From JBOGXF01 sp050694275 (lineage in GTDB: Bacteria > Actinomycetota > CADDZG01 > WHSQ01): a stretch of DNA of 40,203 nucleotides. A program made the position numbers and the translations under genes. The notes under the pieces are model-generated. The model saw nothing but the letters and a program-made list of their open reading frames with translations. It was not told where the DNA came from and ran no database searches. Of the stretch, positions 17,074 to 25,322 are shown one piece after another (position 1 is the first letter of the stretch; each line of letters begins with the position of its first letter). The DNA lies in contig JBOGXF010000114.1 in assembly GCA_050694275.1 (NCBI GenBank), forward strand, positions 1 to 40,203, read 5' to 3'.

Positions 17074-17703
17074 CTACAGGGTCACGTACGGGCGCAGGGC
17101 GTCGAGTGTCGCCGGACCGATGCCGGTGACCTCGATGAGCTCTTCGATCGATGCGAAGGGGCCGTGCTCGGTTCGATGGGCGACGATCGCCGCCCCCTTG
17201 ACCGGACCGATCCCGGGGATCGTCTCGAGCGCCGCCTGATCGGCCGCGTTGATGCTCACCGTCGAATCCTCGGTCGCGGTCTCCCCCGGCACCGAGGGTG
17301 CCTGTCCTCTGCGAGGGACGGTGATCTTGAGCCCATCGGTCAGGACCTGAGCGAGGTTCAGCGCGCCGAGATCGGCCCCCTTGCGCGGCCCCCCGGCGCT
17401 CTCGACCGCGTCGGCCACCCGGGCGCCTTCGGGGAACTCGTACAGGCCGGGGGCCCGGACCGCGCCGGCGATGTGGACGAGGATGCCTCCGGCCGACGCT
17501 CCGGTGGAATCGGTCGCGGTGACGTCGGCGGCGGGGGCACGGGCCGGAGGCGCGATGCGGGCCTCGGAGCCGCGCGACCACAAGACGAGCGCAAACAGCA
17601 CGAGCACGACGATGATCCCGGCGAGGATCCGCACTTCGTTGCGGCGCCCCACGAGCTCCTCGATGCGGTCACGCCACCCGCCGCCGACCACGATCTCCTC
17701 CAT
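17074..17703 (-). CDS. comEA: ComEA-like DNA-binding protein (SLBB plus helix-hairpin-helix)
   Basis: A 209-residue protein starting at ATG 17703 (MEEIVVGGGW); a GTG at 17751 is in frame but looks too long. A membrane helix at about 26-45 (ILAGIIVVLVLFALVLW) anchors it, followed by a short linker, an SLBB domain (ILVHIAGAVRAPGLYEFPEG, VADAVESAGG) and two helix-hairpin-helix motifs (SINAADQAALETIPGIGPVK, ELIEVTGIGPATLDALRPY). This is the standard ComEA layout: it binds incoming double-stranded DNA outside the membrane and hands it to ComEC. It heads the comEA-comEC-small-holA operon. Confidence 0.94.
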   Translation of the reverse strand: MEEIVVGGGWRDRIEELVGRRNEVRILAGIIVVLVLFALVLWSRGSEARIAPPARAPAADVTATDSTGASAGGILVHIAGAVRAPGLYEFPEGARVADAVESAGGPRKGADLGALNLAQVLTDGLKITVPRRGQAPSVPGETATEDSTVSINAADQAALETIPGIGPVKGAAIVAHRTEHGPFASIEELIEVTGIGPATLDALRPYVTL

Positions 17704-17792
17704 ATCGCCATGCTGGGCAACGGGGAGCGGCCACGCAGTGATCCGCGTCACACCTCTGGAAAGTTTCTTCGCGGACCGTCATCATCGAGCGC

Positions 17793-19025
17793 ATGGACAT
17801 CGAGCTGAGAAACCCCACGCCGGAGACGATCGAGGACTTCTGGGCCACGCTCGAGGGCGGGTTCGGATGGGTCAACCAGGAGGAGCCCGAGGGCCGCAAG
17901 GAGCGCTGGCTCAAGACCGTCGATCTCGGCCGGCTATGGGCTGCCTACGACGAGGATCGGGTGGTCGCGACGTCGGGCAACATCTCGTTCGAGCTGACCG
18001 TCCCGGGGGGCCAGATCCCGGCCGGGGGCGTGACGATGATCAGCGTCCTGCCGAGCCATCGGCGCCGGGGGATCCTCCGGCGAGTGATGACCCACCTCCT
18101 CGACGAGTCATACGACAAAGGCGAGCCGATCTCGATCCTGTGGGCGTCCGAGGAGGCCATCTATCCGAAGTTCGGCTACGGGATCGCGTCGTTGCATTCG
18201 TGGTTCGAGATCGAGCGCGAGCGCGCGGTCTTCCGGGGGCGACCTGCGGTCGAGGGCAGAGTGCTCCTGCTCGATCACGACGACGCGATGAAGGTCATCC
18301 CCACTATCTATGACGAGGTCAGGGCCCGCACGCCGGGGATGTTCGCGCGCAGCGAGGCGTGGTGGGAGACCAACACCTTGTACGACGCCCCCCACCGCCG
18401 CAGCGAGGCGGGGCTCCTCTACCGGGCGGTGTGGGAGCACGACGGTCGCCCGGAGGCCTACGCGCTCTACCGCATGAAGAGCGACTGGGTGCAAGGATCG
18501 GCGGCAGGGAAGGTCGAGGCGTTCGAGGTCATGGCCACCACACCGCTCGCGCGCCGCGAGATGTGGCGCTTCGTTTTCGGCCTCGACCTCGTGTCGCGCG
18601 TGGACGCCCCCTTCGGGCCGGCCGACAACCCGCTGCTGCTCATGCTCGAACAGCCGCGCCGCCTGCATCTCAAGCTGCAGGACTCGCTGTGGCTGCGCAT
18701 CGTGGACGTCAAGGACGCACTCGAGGCGCGCTCGTACGCAGCAGACGGGACCCTGGTGCTCGAAGTCACGGACGACATGTACGAGCGCAACTCTGGACGG
18801 TGGCGGCTCGACGCGTCTGGTGGGAGCGCGGTCGTCACGCGGACAGAAGAAGAGCCCGACCTCGTGCTCGACATCGTCGACCTCGGCTCGATCTACCTCG
18901 GGGGTTTCACCTTCTCGCACCTCGCGCGGGCCGGGCGAGTCGCGGAGGCGCGTGCCGGCGCGATCGCCCGTGCCGACGGGCTCTTCATGACGAACGTCGC
19001 CCCCTGGTGCCCCGAGATCTTTTAA
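17793..19025 (+). CDS. Eis-like GNAT-family N-acetyltransferase
   Basis: A 410-residue protein with the Eis architecture: an N-terminal GNAT domain with the acetyl-CoA site in GGVTMISVLPSHRRRGILRR (V/I-x-V-x-P-x-x-R-R-x-G), a second degenerate GNAT domain (IPTIYDEVRARTPG through the central part), and a C-terminal SCP2-like domain ending in PWCPEIF, where the terminal carboxylate of Eis takes part in catalysis. ASEEAIYPKFGYG is also typical. Mycobacterial Eis acetylates aminoglycosides and lysine side chains; the substrate here is unknown. It is a single gene, divergent from comEA and convergent with leuS. Confidence 0.9.
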   Translation: MDIELRNPTPETIEDFWATLEGGFGWVNQEEPEGRKERWLKTVDLGRLWAAYDEDRVVATSGNISFELTVPGGQIPAGGVTMISVLPSHRRRGILRRVMTHLLDESYDKGEPISILWASEEAIYPKFGYGIASLHSWFEIERERAVFRGRPAVEGRVLLLDHDDAMKVIPTIYDEVRARTPGMFARSEAWWETNTLYDAPHRRSEAGLLYRAVWEHDGRPEAYALYRMKSDWVQGSAAGKVEAFEVMATTPLARREMWRFVFGLDLVSRVDAPFGPADNPLLLMLEQPRRLHLKLQDSLWLRIVDVKDALEARSYAADGTLVLEVTDDMYERNSGRWRLDASGGSAVVTRTEEEPDLVLDIVDLGSIYLGGFTFSHLARAGRVAEARAGAIARADGLFMTNVAPWCPEIF

Positions 19026-19034
19026 CCCCCTCGT

Positions 19035-19081
19035 GCCGAGTGGTCGCCACGCGCCCCTGTATGGCGTTTCACGACCACTCG
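19035..19081. repeat. Palindromic repeat, unit 1
   Basis: 47 bp, differing from unit 2 at one base. The ends pair as CGAGTGGTCG (19037-19046) and CGACCACTCG (19072-19081). It lies just after the Eis-like stop. A REP-like or MITE-like element that could also serve as a transcription end is likely. Confidence 0.85.
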
Positions 19082-19105
19082 CCCCCCGGGCCTCTGTCCC
19101 CACTC

Positions 19106-19152
19106 GCCGAGTGGTCGTCACGCGCCCCTGTATGGCGTTTCACGACCACTCG
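19106..19152. repeat. Palindromic repeat, unit 2
   Basis: 47 bp, same orientation as unit 1, 24 bp after it. The stem is 12 bp and perfect: CCGAGTGGTCGT (19107-19118) with ACGACCACTCGG (19142-19153). It ends 5 bp from the leuS stop. No T-run on either strand. Confidence 0.85.
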
Positions 19153-19157
19153 GCGGT

Positions 19158-21635
19158 TTAGGGGACGACGAGCGAGATAAGGTTCGGGGGCCTGGCGATG
19201 ACCTTCGCCGGCTCCTTGCCGTCGAGATATCCCTTGACCTTGTCCGACCGCAGCGCGCGCGCGAGCATCTCGTCTTCTGAGATGTCGGCCGGGACCTCGA
19301 TCGTGTCGCGCACCTTGCCGTTTATCTGGACGACCATGGTGACCGCGGCTTCGGCCACGAGCTCCTCGTCGTAGACCGGCCACCCCGCTTCGTGGATGAG
19401 CCCGTCGTGGCCGAGCCGACGCCACTGCTCCTGAGCGAGGTAGGGCGCGATGGGGGCGAGCAGCTTGAGGAGAGCCTCGATCAGCTCGCGCATGACCCGG
19501 GGGTGCCCGCCGCCGGCGGCGCGATACCGGTACGCCTCGTTGACCAGCTCCATGAGCCGCGCGACCGCGGTGTTGAACGAGAACTTCTCGTAGTCGCCGG
19601 TCACCACTTTGATCGTGCGATGGATGTGCTTGCGCAGCGCGAGGTCGGTCGGGTCCTCCTGCAGCGCGCCGACCGCGACGATGTCACGGTTCTCCTCGCA
19701 CAGCCGCCACACGCGCCGTAGCCACGGATGGGCGACCCGCCCGATGGCGGTAACACCCTCGGACGGCCAGTCGAAGTTGGCTTCGGGGGGGCCGGAGAAG
19801 AGCATGAAGAGCCGTAACGCGTCGGCGCCGTAGAGCTCGAAGGCTTCTTGTGGTTGAACCAGGTTGCCGCGCGACTTCGACATCCGTTTGCCGCCCATGG
19901 TGACGTCACCCTGGTTCAGAAGGTGCGGGAACGGCTCGGGATCCTCCGCCATGCCCATGTCCACGAGCACCTTCTGGAAGAAGCGAGCATAGATAAGGTG
20001 AAGGACGGCGTGCTCGATCCCACCGGTGTACTGGTCGATCGGCATCCACGCCTTCGACAGCTCCACGTCGAAGGGGCCGTCGTCTTTGTGCGGCGAGACA
20101 TAACGATGGAAGTACCACGACGAGTCGACGAACGTGTCCATCGTGTCGGTATCGCGCCGCGCCGATCCTCCGCAATTCGGGCAATCGACGTTGACCCAAT
20201 CGTGAGCCGTGGCGAGCGGCGACTCGCTCTCTTGCGGTGTGAAATCAACTTCATCCGGCAGCACGACCGGTAGTTGATCGTCGGGTACCGGCACCTCGCC
20301 GCACTTCTCGCAATGGATGATGGGGATTGGCGTCCCCCAATAGCGCTGCCGGCTGATCAACCAGTCGCGGATCTTGAAGTTCCTGGCGTGACGGCCGAGG
20401 CCCTGCTCCTGTAGCCAATCCGTAACCTTCTTCACCGATTCCTCTGCGGGCGTCTCATCGAAGGGTCCGCTGTTCACCATGACGCCGTCGTGGGGGAACG
20501 CTTCCGACATCGAAGCGGCATCGAGCGTCTTACCCTCGGGCTGGATCACGACCCTTATCTCGAGGCCGTTGGCGCGCGCGAACTCGAAGTCACGCTGATC
20601 GTGAGCCGGGACCGCCATGATGGCCCCGGTTCCGTACTCCATCAGCACGTAGTCGGCCACCCAGATGGGGATGCGTTCCCCATTGACCGGATTCGTCGCG
20701 TGCTTACCAAGGAACATGCCCTTCTTGGCCTGCTCGGTGGACGTCCGATCCATCTCCGTCAGTCGCGCAACCTCCTCTTTGAAGTCTTTGAGGTCTGATT
20801 CCAGATCGGTTCCAGCGACCAGCTCCTCCGCCAGCGGATGCTCCGGCGCCATCACGAAGAAGGTCGCTCCCCACAACGTGTCGGGGCGCGTCGTGTAGAC
20901 GGTCACCGGTTCGTCTATGCCCTCAACGGTGAAGTGGACCTCCGCGCCGTGGCTACGACCGATCCAGTTCGTCTGCAGTACCTTCAGGCGCTCGGTCCAG
21001 CCCTTGTTGAGCTCCATATCGTCCAGCAACCGGTCCGCGTAGTCGGTGATCTTGAAGAACCACTGGGTGAGGAAGCGCTTGGTCACTTCCGCGCCGCAGC
21101 GTTCGCATCGCCCGGCCACCACCTGCTCGTTCGCCAGCACCGTCTTGTCGTTCGGGCACCAGTTCACCTGTGCCCCTTTGCGGTACGCGAGCCCGCGCTC
21201 GTAGAACCGCAGGAAGAACCACTGGTTCCACTTGTAGTACTCGGGGTCGGACGTGGCTATCTTGCGATCCCAATCGAAGCTGCAGCCGATGCGCTGCGCG
21301 GACGAGAAGAGCTGATCGATGTTGCGGTAGGTCCATTCCTTAGGGTCGATGCCCCGCTGGATGGCGGCGTTCTCGGCGGGCAAGCCGAAGGAATCGAACC
21401 CGATCGGGTTGAGCACCTCGTCCCCCATCGCTCGCCTGAAGCGGGCGAGGGCGTCGTGGATCGAGAAGATCTCGACGTGGCCCATGTGCATGTCGCCCGA
21501 CGGGTACGGATACATCGTCACGAGGTAGCGCTTGCGGTCGGGATCGGACGGCATCTCGGGCGCGCTCCACGCCTTGCGATCCGCCCACACCTTCATCCAG
21601 CGGTCTTCTATGGACTTGAAGTCGTACTCCTCCAT
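19158..21635 (-). CDS. leuS: Leucine--tRNA ligase
   Basis: An 825-residue class I aminoacyl-tRNA synthetase that charges tRNA-Leu. The HIGH signature is HMGH (residues 50-53, in YPYPSGDMHMGH). The zinc-knuckle region (CPNDKTVLANEQV, CERCG) follows. The CP1 editing domain includes TTRPDTLWGATFFVMAPEHP, the threonine-rich editing site. GKRMSKSRGN near residue 580 is the KMSKS loop, and a C-terminal anticodon-binding and LeuS C-terminal domain (NGKVRDTIEVP) completes the protein. Length is normal for a bacterial LeuS. ATG 21635 has AGGG 7 bp upstream. It follows a lipoprotein gene by 23 bp on the same strand. Confidence 0.99.
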   Translation of the reverse strand: MEEYDFKSIEDRWMKVWADRKAWSAPEMPSDPDRKRYLVTMYPYPSGDMHMGHVEIFSIHDALARFRRAMGDEVLNPIGFDSFGLPAENAAIQRGIDPKEWTYRNIDQLFSSAQRIGCSFDWDRKIATSDPEYYKWNQWFFLRFYERGLAYRKGAQVNWCPNDKTVLANEQVVAGRCERCGAEVTKRFLTQWFFKITDYADRLLDDMELNKGWTERLKVLQTNWIGRSHGAEVHFTVEGIDEPVTVYTTRPDTLWGATFFVMAPEHPLAEELVAGTDLESDLKDFKEEVARLTEMDRTSTEQAKKGMFLGKHATNPVNGERIPIWVADYVLMEYGTGAIMAVPAHDQRDFEFARANGLEIRVVIQPEGKTLDAASMSEAFPHDGVMVNSGPFDETPAEESVKKVTDWLQEQGLGRHARNFKIRDWLISRQRYWGTPIPIIHCEKCGEVPVPDDQLPVVLPDEVDFTPQESESPLATAHDWVNVDCPNCGGSARRDTDTMDTFVDSSWYFHRYVSPHKDDGPFDVELSKAWMPIDQYTGGIEHAVLHLIYARFFQKVLVDMGMAEDPEPFPHLLNQGDVTMGGKRMSKSRGNLVQPQEAFELYGADALRLFMLFSGPPEANFDWPSEGVTAIGRVAHPWLRRVWRLCEENRDIVAVGALQEDPTDLALRKHIHRTIKVVTGDYEKFSFNTAVARLMELVNEAYRYRAAGGGHPRVMRELIEALLKLLAPIAPYLAQEQWRRLGHDGLIHEAGWPVYDEELVAEAAVTMVVQINGKVRDTIEVPADISEDEMLARALRSDKVKGYLDGKEPAKVIARPPNLISLVVP

Positions 21636-21658
21636 GGAAAAACCCTAATGGGTCGCCC

Positions 21659-22411
21659 CTAGGCCGAGGGGCACGTCGCGAAGGGGGCCCCGGCGAGTTC
21701 GGGATAGCGCTCGGCGAGGCCTTCGAACGGGGCCCGTGCGCGCTCGGTCCTGGTCGTGCGGAACTCGCCCTCGTCCAAGACGAGAAAGCGCCGCTCCACG
21801 AGGTAGCGGACACCGCGCGGGACCGCAGTCGTGACGACGATCTCGTCGTCGGGGGCGCAATCGACGCCGTCGAGGTGTCCAACGCTGCCCCCGTACGCAA
21901 AGAGGTCGGAGGATGCGACGCCTTCGGCGATCTCAAGACGCTCGAGGGGGCCGCGGCCCATCGTGAACGCGCCCGCAAACTGAGTCGACGCGCCGGCCAC
22001 CAGATCGACGACGATCTCAGCCCCCGCCCGCCCGTCGATCTCCGCAAGTCCCCGGAGCTGTGGAAGATTGAGATCGAACGTCATCCCGTCTTGCTCGATC
22101 CCGAGGGCGTGAACCACGTCGCCGGAATCGACGATCACAAAGGCGCGGCAGTCCTCAGGCCCCCCCTCGTCGACCGCGAGCCTCACCTCGTCTTCGGATC
22201 CGTCACCGTCGACGTCGCCGGTCAGCGAGCCGGGCTTCGCAAGGGATGCGTCGGAGACCACGGCGTCGTGGTTGGGACAGGTGGGAGTGGTCACCGGTCG
22301 TGGCGAGGTCGCGGCCGAGTTCGGTCGCCCGTCCGTGGTCCCATCGCACGCCGCGGCAAGCAGCAGCGACACAACCAGTGGGACCAGTGTCCTGGCGTGG
22401 AGGCGCTCCAT
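21659..22411 (-). CDS. Lipoprotein with an FG-GAP/VCBS-like calcium loop
   Basis: A 250-residue protein starting MERLHARTLVPLVVSLLLAAACDG at ATG 22411; the lipobox LAAAC places it on the membrane outer face. The longer upstream frame would run into the divergent cyclophilin gene, so it is rejected. A Ser/Thr/Pro-rich spacer is followed by GDVDGDGSEDEVRL, which looks like the D-x-D-x-D-G calcium loop of FG-GAP/VCBS repeats, and by GHLDGVDCAPDDEIVVT as a possible second degenerate unit. This suggests a partial beta-propeller-like fold. I do not recognise a function. It lies upstream of leuS and may share its transcript. Confidence 0.78.
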   Translation of the reverse strand: MERLHARTLVPLVVSLLLAAACDGTTDGRPNSAATSPRPVTTPTCPNHDAVVSDASLAKPGSLTGDVDGDGSEDEVRLAVDEGGPEDCRAFVIVDSGDVVHALGIEQDGMTFDLNLPQLRGLAEIDGRAGAEIVVDLVAGASTQFAGAFTMGRGPLERLEIAEGVASSDLFAYGGSVGHLDGVDCAPDDEIVVTTAVPRGVRYLVERRFLVLDEGEFRTTRTERARAPFEGLAERYPELAGAPFATCPSA

Positions 22412-22463
22412 CGCGGAATCGTAGACTCGACCGCCGGGCCCGCCGACGACCAGGGAGTAGCTA

Positions 22464-22979
22464 ATGCCGACCAGTGCAACCTTCGTCACCACCAAGGGCA
22501 GCTTCACCGCACGTCTCATGCCGGATCACGCGCCCATCACCGTGGCGAACTTCGCCGACCTCGCAAGCGGCCGGCGCGAGTGGCGCGACCCGCGCGACGG
22601 ACAGAAGAAAACCGCGCCCCTGTACGACGGGACCGTCTTCCATCGCGTGATTCCCGACTTCATGGTCCAGGGAGGAGACCCAGAGGGCACCGGGCGCGGC
22701 GGGCCCGGCTACCGGTTCGAGGACGAGTGCCCGCCGGGCGGGCCCAAGTTCGACCGTTCCGGTCTGCTCGCCATGGCCAACGCGGGACCGAACACCAACG
22801 GCTCGCAGTTCTTTGTCACGATGGCAGCGACTCCGTGGCTCAACGACAAGCACACGATCTTCGGAGAGATCACCGAGGGCATGGATGTCGTCGAGGCGAT
22901 CGCCACTGTCGAGACTGGCCCCGAGGATCGCCCGGTCGAGGACATCGTGATCGAGCGGGTAGAGATAGAGGAGAGCTAG
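22464..22979 (+). CDS. Cyclophilin-type peptidyl-prolyl cis-trans isomerase
   Basis: A 171-residue cytoplasmic cyclophilin (no signal peptide). The catalytic region is FHRVIPDFMVQGGDPEGTGRGGPGY, containing the active-site Arg, Phe and Gln, followed by LLAMANAGPNTNGSQFFVTMAATPWLN and HTIFGEITEGMDVV. It catalyses proline isomerisation during folding. AGGGAG lies 6 bp before ATG 22464. It is divergent from the lipoprotein gene over 52 bp, which must hold both promoters. A single-gene unit. Confidence 0.97.
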   Translation: MPTSATFVTTKGSFTARLMPDHAPITVANFADLASGRREWRDPRDGQKKTAPLYDGTVFHRVIPDFMVQGGDPEGTGRGGPGYRFEDECPPGGPKFDRSGLLAMANAGPNTNGSQFFVTMAATPWLNDKHTIFGEITEGMDVVEAIATVETGPEDRPVEDIVIERVEIEES

Positions 22980-23022
22980 TGCAGCGGCGCGAAACGTTCG
23001 CGGTGTAATTCGTTAGCTTCCG

Positions 23023-23367
23023 TCATCGCGGACCGATTCGCCAAGCAGTGGGGTCGTTGAGATATAAGCCGCACGCGCAGTCGAGAGCCTCTTCCGGAGT
23101 CCCGGTGAAGCTTCCTGTCGGCAGCACCGACCGCTCGTAGCCATCCTTGCTGGCGAGATAGATGGCGAACCCCCACGATGATGCGGACCCGCCGTAGCTC
23201 AAACGGCACAGCCGCAGCACCTCATCGTCATCGTCGAGGGTGCCGTCCACGTAGGCGAAGCTCCCCTTGAAACCAAGGCGGATGTCGGTCAGCTCAGGCC
23301 ATCGCCCGCGGCGGCGCTTGTCGAGACGTTGGGTCAGGGAAGCTCGCACCGAGTCGGGAATCCGCAT
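23023..23367 (-). CDS. Hypothetical protein, upstream region cut by an insertion sequence
   Basis: A 114-residue soluble protein (MRIPDSVRASLTQRLDKRRR, then GRWPELTDIRLGFKGSFAYVDG). It has balanced charge, several aromatic positions and a segment (ASSWGFAIYLASKDGYERSVLPTGSF) like short conserved hypothetical proteins in actinobacteria and Chloroflexi; I can name no function. ATG 23367 has no visible ribosome site. The proposed IS630 left end lies only 13 bp upstream, so the native promoter has probably been displaced or the gene silenced. Confidence 0.7.
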   Translation of the reverse strand: MRIPDSVRASLTQRLDKRRRGRWPELTDIRLGFKGSFAYVDGTLDDDDEVLRLCRLSYGGSASSWGFAIYLASKDGYERSVLPTGSFTGTPEEALDCACGLYLNDPTAWRIGPR

Positions 23368-23380
23368 GGTGGTCGGATTC

Positions 23381-24545
23381 TAGAAGAAGGCCTTATGTCA
23401 GGCCGCGCACGCGAGTCTTCGGGCTCTTGCCCGGCGTTTGCGCCTGGCCTCTTTGTCGGCCCTTCTTTGCTCGAAGTTGCGCCGGGCGTCGAGGTTGCGG
23501 CGCCTGAGGTACGCCGAGCAGGCGGGCTCGATGTCTTCGTGGCTTTGGTAGTTGGAGTTGGAGATGACGAACTCGGTGATGTGACGGAACTCGACCTCGA
23601 TCAGGTTGAGCCAGCTGGCATAGGTCGGGATGGGCACGAGCTCGACGTCGTTGTCTTTGGCCCAGTTGCGGATGTCTTGCGTGAAGTGGGCTTTGAGGTT
23701 GTCCATGATCAGATAGATGCGCCCTCGGTCCTTGTAGCGGCGCCGCACCCAGCGGAAGAAGGACAGCATGTCGGCCCCCGTCTTGTGTGCACGCCACAGG
23801 CCGCTGAGCTGGTCGTTTGCGACATCGTAGGCCCCGAAGAAAAAGCGGACACCTTTGCCCTTTCTGTAGTTGGCCGGGATCCGCGGGGGCCGGCCGGCCG
23901 TGGCCCAACCCCAGCCCGCGTGCGGTATCGGGGCTATCGGCCCGTGCTCGTCGAAGCAGATAACCACCCCGTCGGTAGGCGGCCTGCGATAGAGCCTCAG
24001 CACCTTCGCGGCTTTCTTGTCGAAGTCGGGATCCGGCGAGCGCTTCCAGCTCTTGGTGCGGTGGATGAAGATGTCCTCCTCTAAGAGGATCTGGCGCAGC
24101 CTCTCCTTGGATATCGCGGGCACGACCTTGTTCTTGATGAGGTAGTCGCGCAGCTTGGTGAGCGACCAGCGGGTGAAGGGCTCCTTTACGAGCTGGGGAC
24201 GGGTCGCCGCGATCTTGACGATCTCGGCGCGCATCTCCTGGGTGATCGTGGGCGGTCTGCCCCCCGCCCAGCGGGGACGGAGCGAGTCCATACGATCACG
24301 GTTGAAGGCGTGGATGACATCTCTGACCCAGTCGTCGTCTGCGCCCAGCGCTGCGGCGATCTCGGCGGCACCGTTGCCCTGGCTGCTCATCAACACCACC
24401 AGGCTCCGGCGCCACTTGACAGGGGATGCGCCCCCGCCCTTCTCGACGATCTTCTTCATCTTGCGCTTCTGGGGCTTGGTGAGCTTACGGACGAATACCC
24501 GTGGGGGTCGGCCGCGGCGCGCCAAAGAAGCACCTCCTGCTGTTA
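23381..24545 (-). mobile_element. IS630-family insertion sequence (ends tentative)
   Basis: About 1.17 kb with one transposase gene. IS630 elements insert at TA; TA occurs at 23381-23382 and 24544-24545, and the inward sequences TAGAAGAAGG and TAACAGCAGG match at 7 of 10 positions, a weak terminal repeat. The ends should be treated as provisional. Confidence 0.55.
23398..24525 (-). CDS. IS630-family transposase
   Basis: A 375-residue DDE transposase. The N-terminal helix-turn-helix segments (SPVKWRRSLVVLMSSQGNGA, then ITQEMRAEIVKIA, FTRWSLTKLRDYL) are followed by the catalytic core with D in VICFDEHGPI, D in YLIMDNLKAH and E in WLNLIEVEFRHI, so the DDE triad is intact. The C-terminus is Arg-rich. 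The start is TTG 24525, with AGGAGG 7 bp upstream, a strong site. The frame is undamaged, so the element may still be active. It separates the small hypothetical gene from the RTX-repeat gene, both read in the same direction. Confidence 0.93.
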   Translation of the reverse strand: MARRGRPPRVFVRKLTKPQKRKMKKIVEKGGGASPVKWRRSLVVLMSSQGNGAAEIAAALGADDDWVRDVIHAFNRDRMDSLRPRWAGGRPPTITQEMRAEIVKIAATRPQLVKEPFTRWSLTKLRDYLIKNKVVPAISKERLRQILLEEDIFIHRTKSWKRSPDPDFDKKAAKVLRLYRRPPTDGVVICFDEHGPIAPIPHAGWGWATAGRPPRIPANYRKGKGVRFFFGAYDVANDQLSGLWRAHKTGADMLSFFRWVRRRYKDRGRIYLIMDNLKAHFTQDIRNWAKDNDVELVPIPTYASWLNLIEVEFRHITEFVISNSNYQSHEDIEPACSAYLRRRNLDARRNFEQRRADKEARRKRRARARRLACAA

Positions 24546-24638
24546 GATCGTGTTTGGCCCGAGAGAACTCTTGGAGACAGTTTGCGCGCTACGACACGCG
24601 ACTACGCGTATTTCCGGTCAACATTCTTGGGCGCCGCA

Positions 24639-25208
24639 CTAGCAGCTCTCCTCGGACTCGCCGTCGCATGTGTCGCGTCCTGGCCCCCCGTCGATGCGAT
24701 CGGTCCCACCGTTTCCGAACAAAGAGTCGTTCCCGGCACCGCCTTTCAGCCGGTCGTCTCCTCGGCCGCCCTCGGCGCTGTCATCGCCGTCTCCTCCGAG
24801 CAAGCGATCTTTCCCGAGACCCAGGAGGAGATCATTGCTGCCGCGACCCTTGAGTACATCGTGACCGTCTTCGCCGTAGAGGGTGTCGGAGCCACCGCCG
24901 CCAATGATCGTGTCGTTTCCGAGACCACCGTGGAGGCCGGAATCTCTGCCGGGGCCGCCGAAGATCAGATCGTTGCCGCCGTCACCGCAGAGAAGATCGC
25001 CGCCCCCGAGGCCATAGATGGTGTCGTCCCCGCCCAGGCCGACGACGATGTCACGCTCGGACGTCCCGCGGATCGTGTCGTCGCGCTCGGTGCCGACGAT
25101 GGTCGGCTTGCCCTCGCACCCCACCACGCCAGCACCCGCGCCGGCGGGAAAGAGAATTCCACACGCACCCAAGGCGAGAGCAGCCAGTCCAGCGAAACGT
25201 GGATTCAT
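24639..25208 (-). CDS. Secreted RTX-type calcium-binding repeat protein
   Basis: A 189-residue protein with a Sec signal peptide (about residues 1-27) followed by about a dozen glycine/aspartate-rich nonapeptides of the GGxGxDxxx type (for example GGDDTIYGL, GGNDLIFGG, GGAGNDSLF, GNGGTDRID). Such repeats fold into a calcium-filled beta-roll outside the cell. It ends GGPGRDTCDGESEESC, and the Cys near the start (VVGCEG) could pair with one of these. No enzymatic domain is present, so it is a pure repeat protein. AGGAGG lies 8 bp before ATG 25208. The region 24546-24638 after its stop is short and featureless up to the IS end. Confidence 0.9.
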   Translation of the reverse strand: MNPRFAGLAALALGACGILFPAGAGAGVVGCEGKPTIVGTERDDTIRGTSERDIVVGLGGDDTIYGLGGGDLLCGDGGNDLIFGGPGRDSGLHGGLGNDTIIGGGGSDTLYGEDGHDVLKGRGSNDLLLGLGKDRLLGGDGDDSAEGGRGDDRLKGGAGNDSLFGNGGTDRIDGGPGRDTCDGESEESC

Positions 25209-25322
25209 CAGCGTGGCCTCCTAGCCCCATGCGCGGCCCACGGGCGTGGGGCTCCGCGCAATACAAGCATCGACATCCGAGGGGCCGACCTGAAGGCGCC
25301 CGCAAGGTGAAAACATCTGTCT

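Noticed and set aside
15683..17239. 518-codon plus-strand frame opposite comEC/comEA
   Set aside because: Antisense to membrane-protein coding sequence; Ala/Pro/Arg/Ser-rich with no motif.
19035..19153. CRISPR-like array
   Set aside because: Only two units, each palindromic and 47 bp, with one 24-bp gap; no cas genes.
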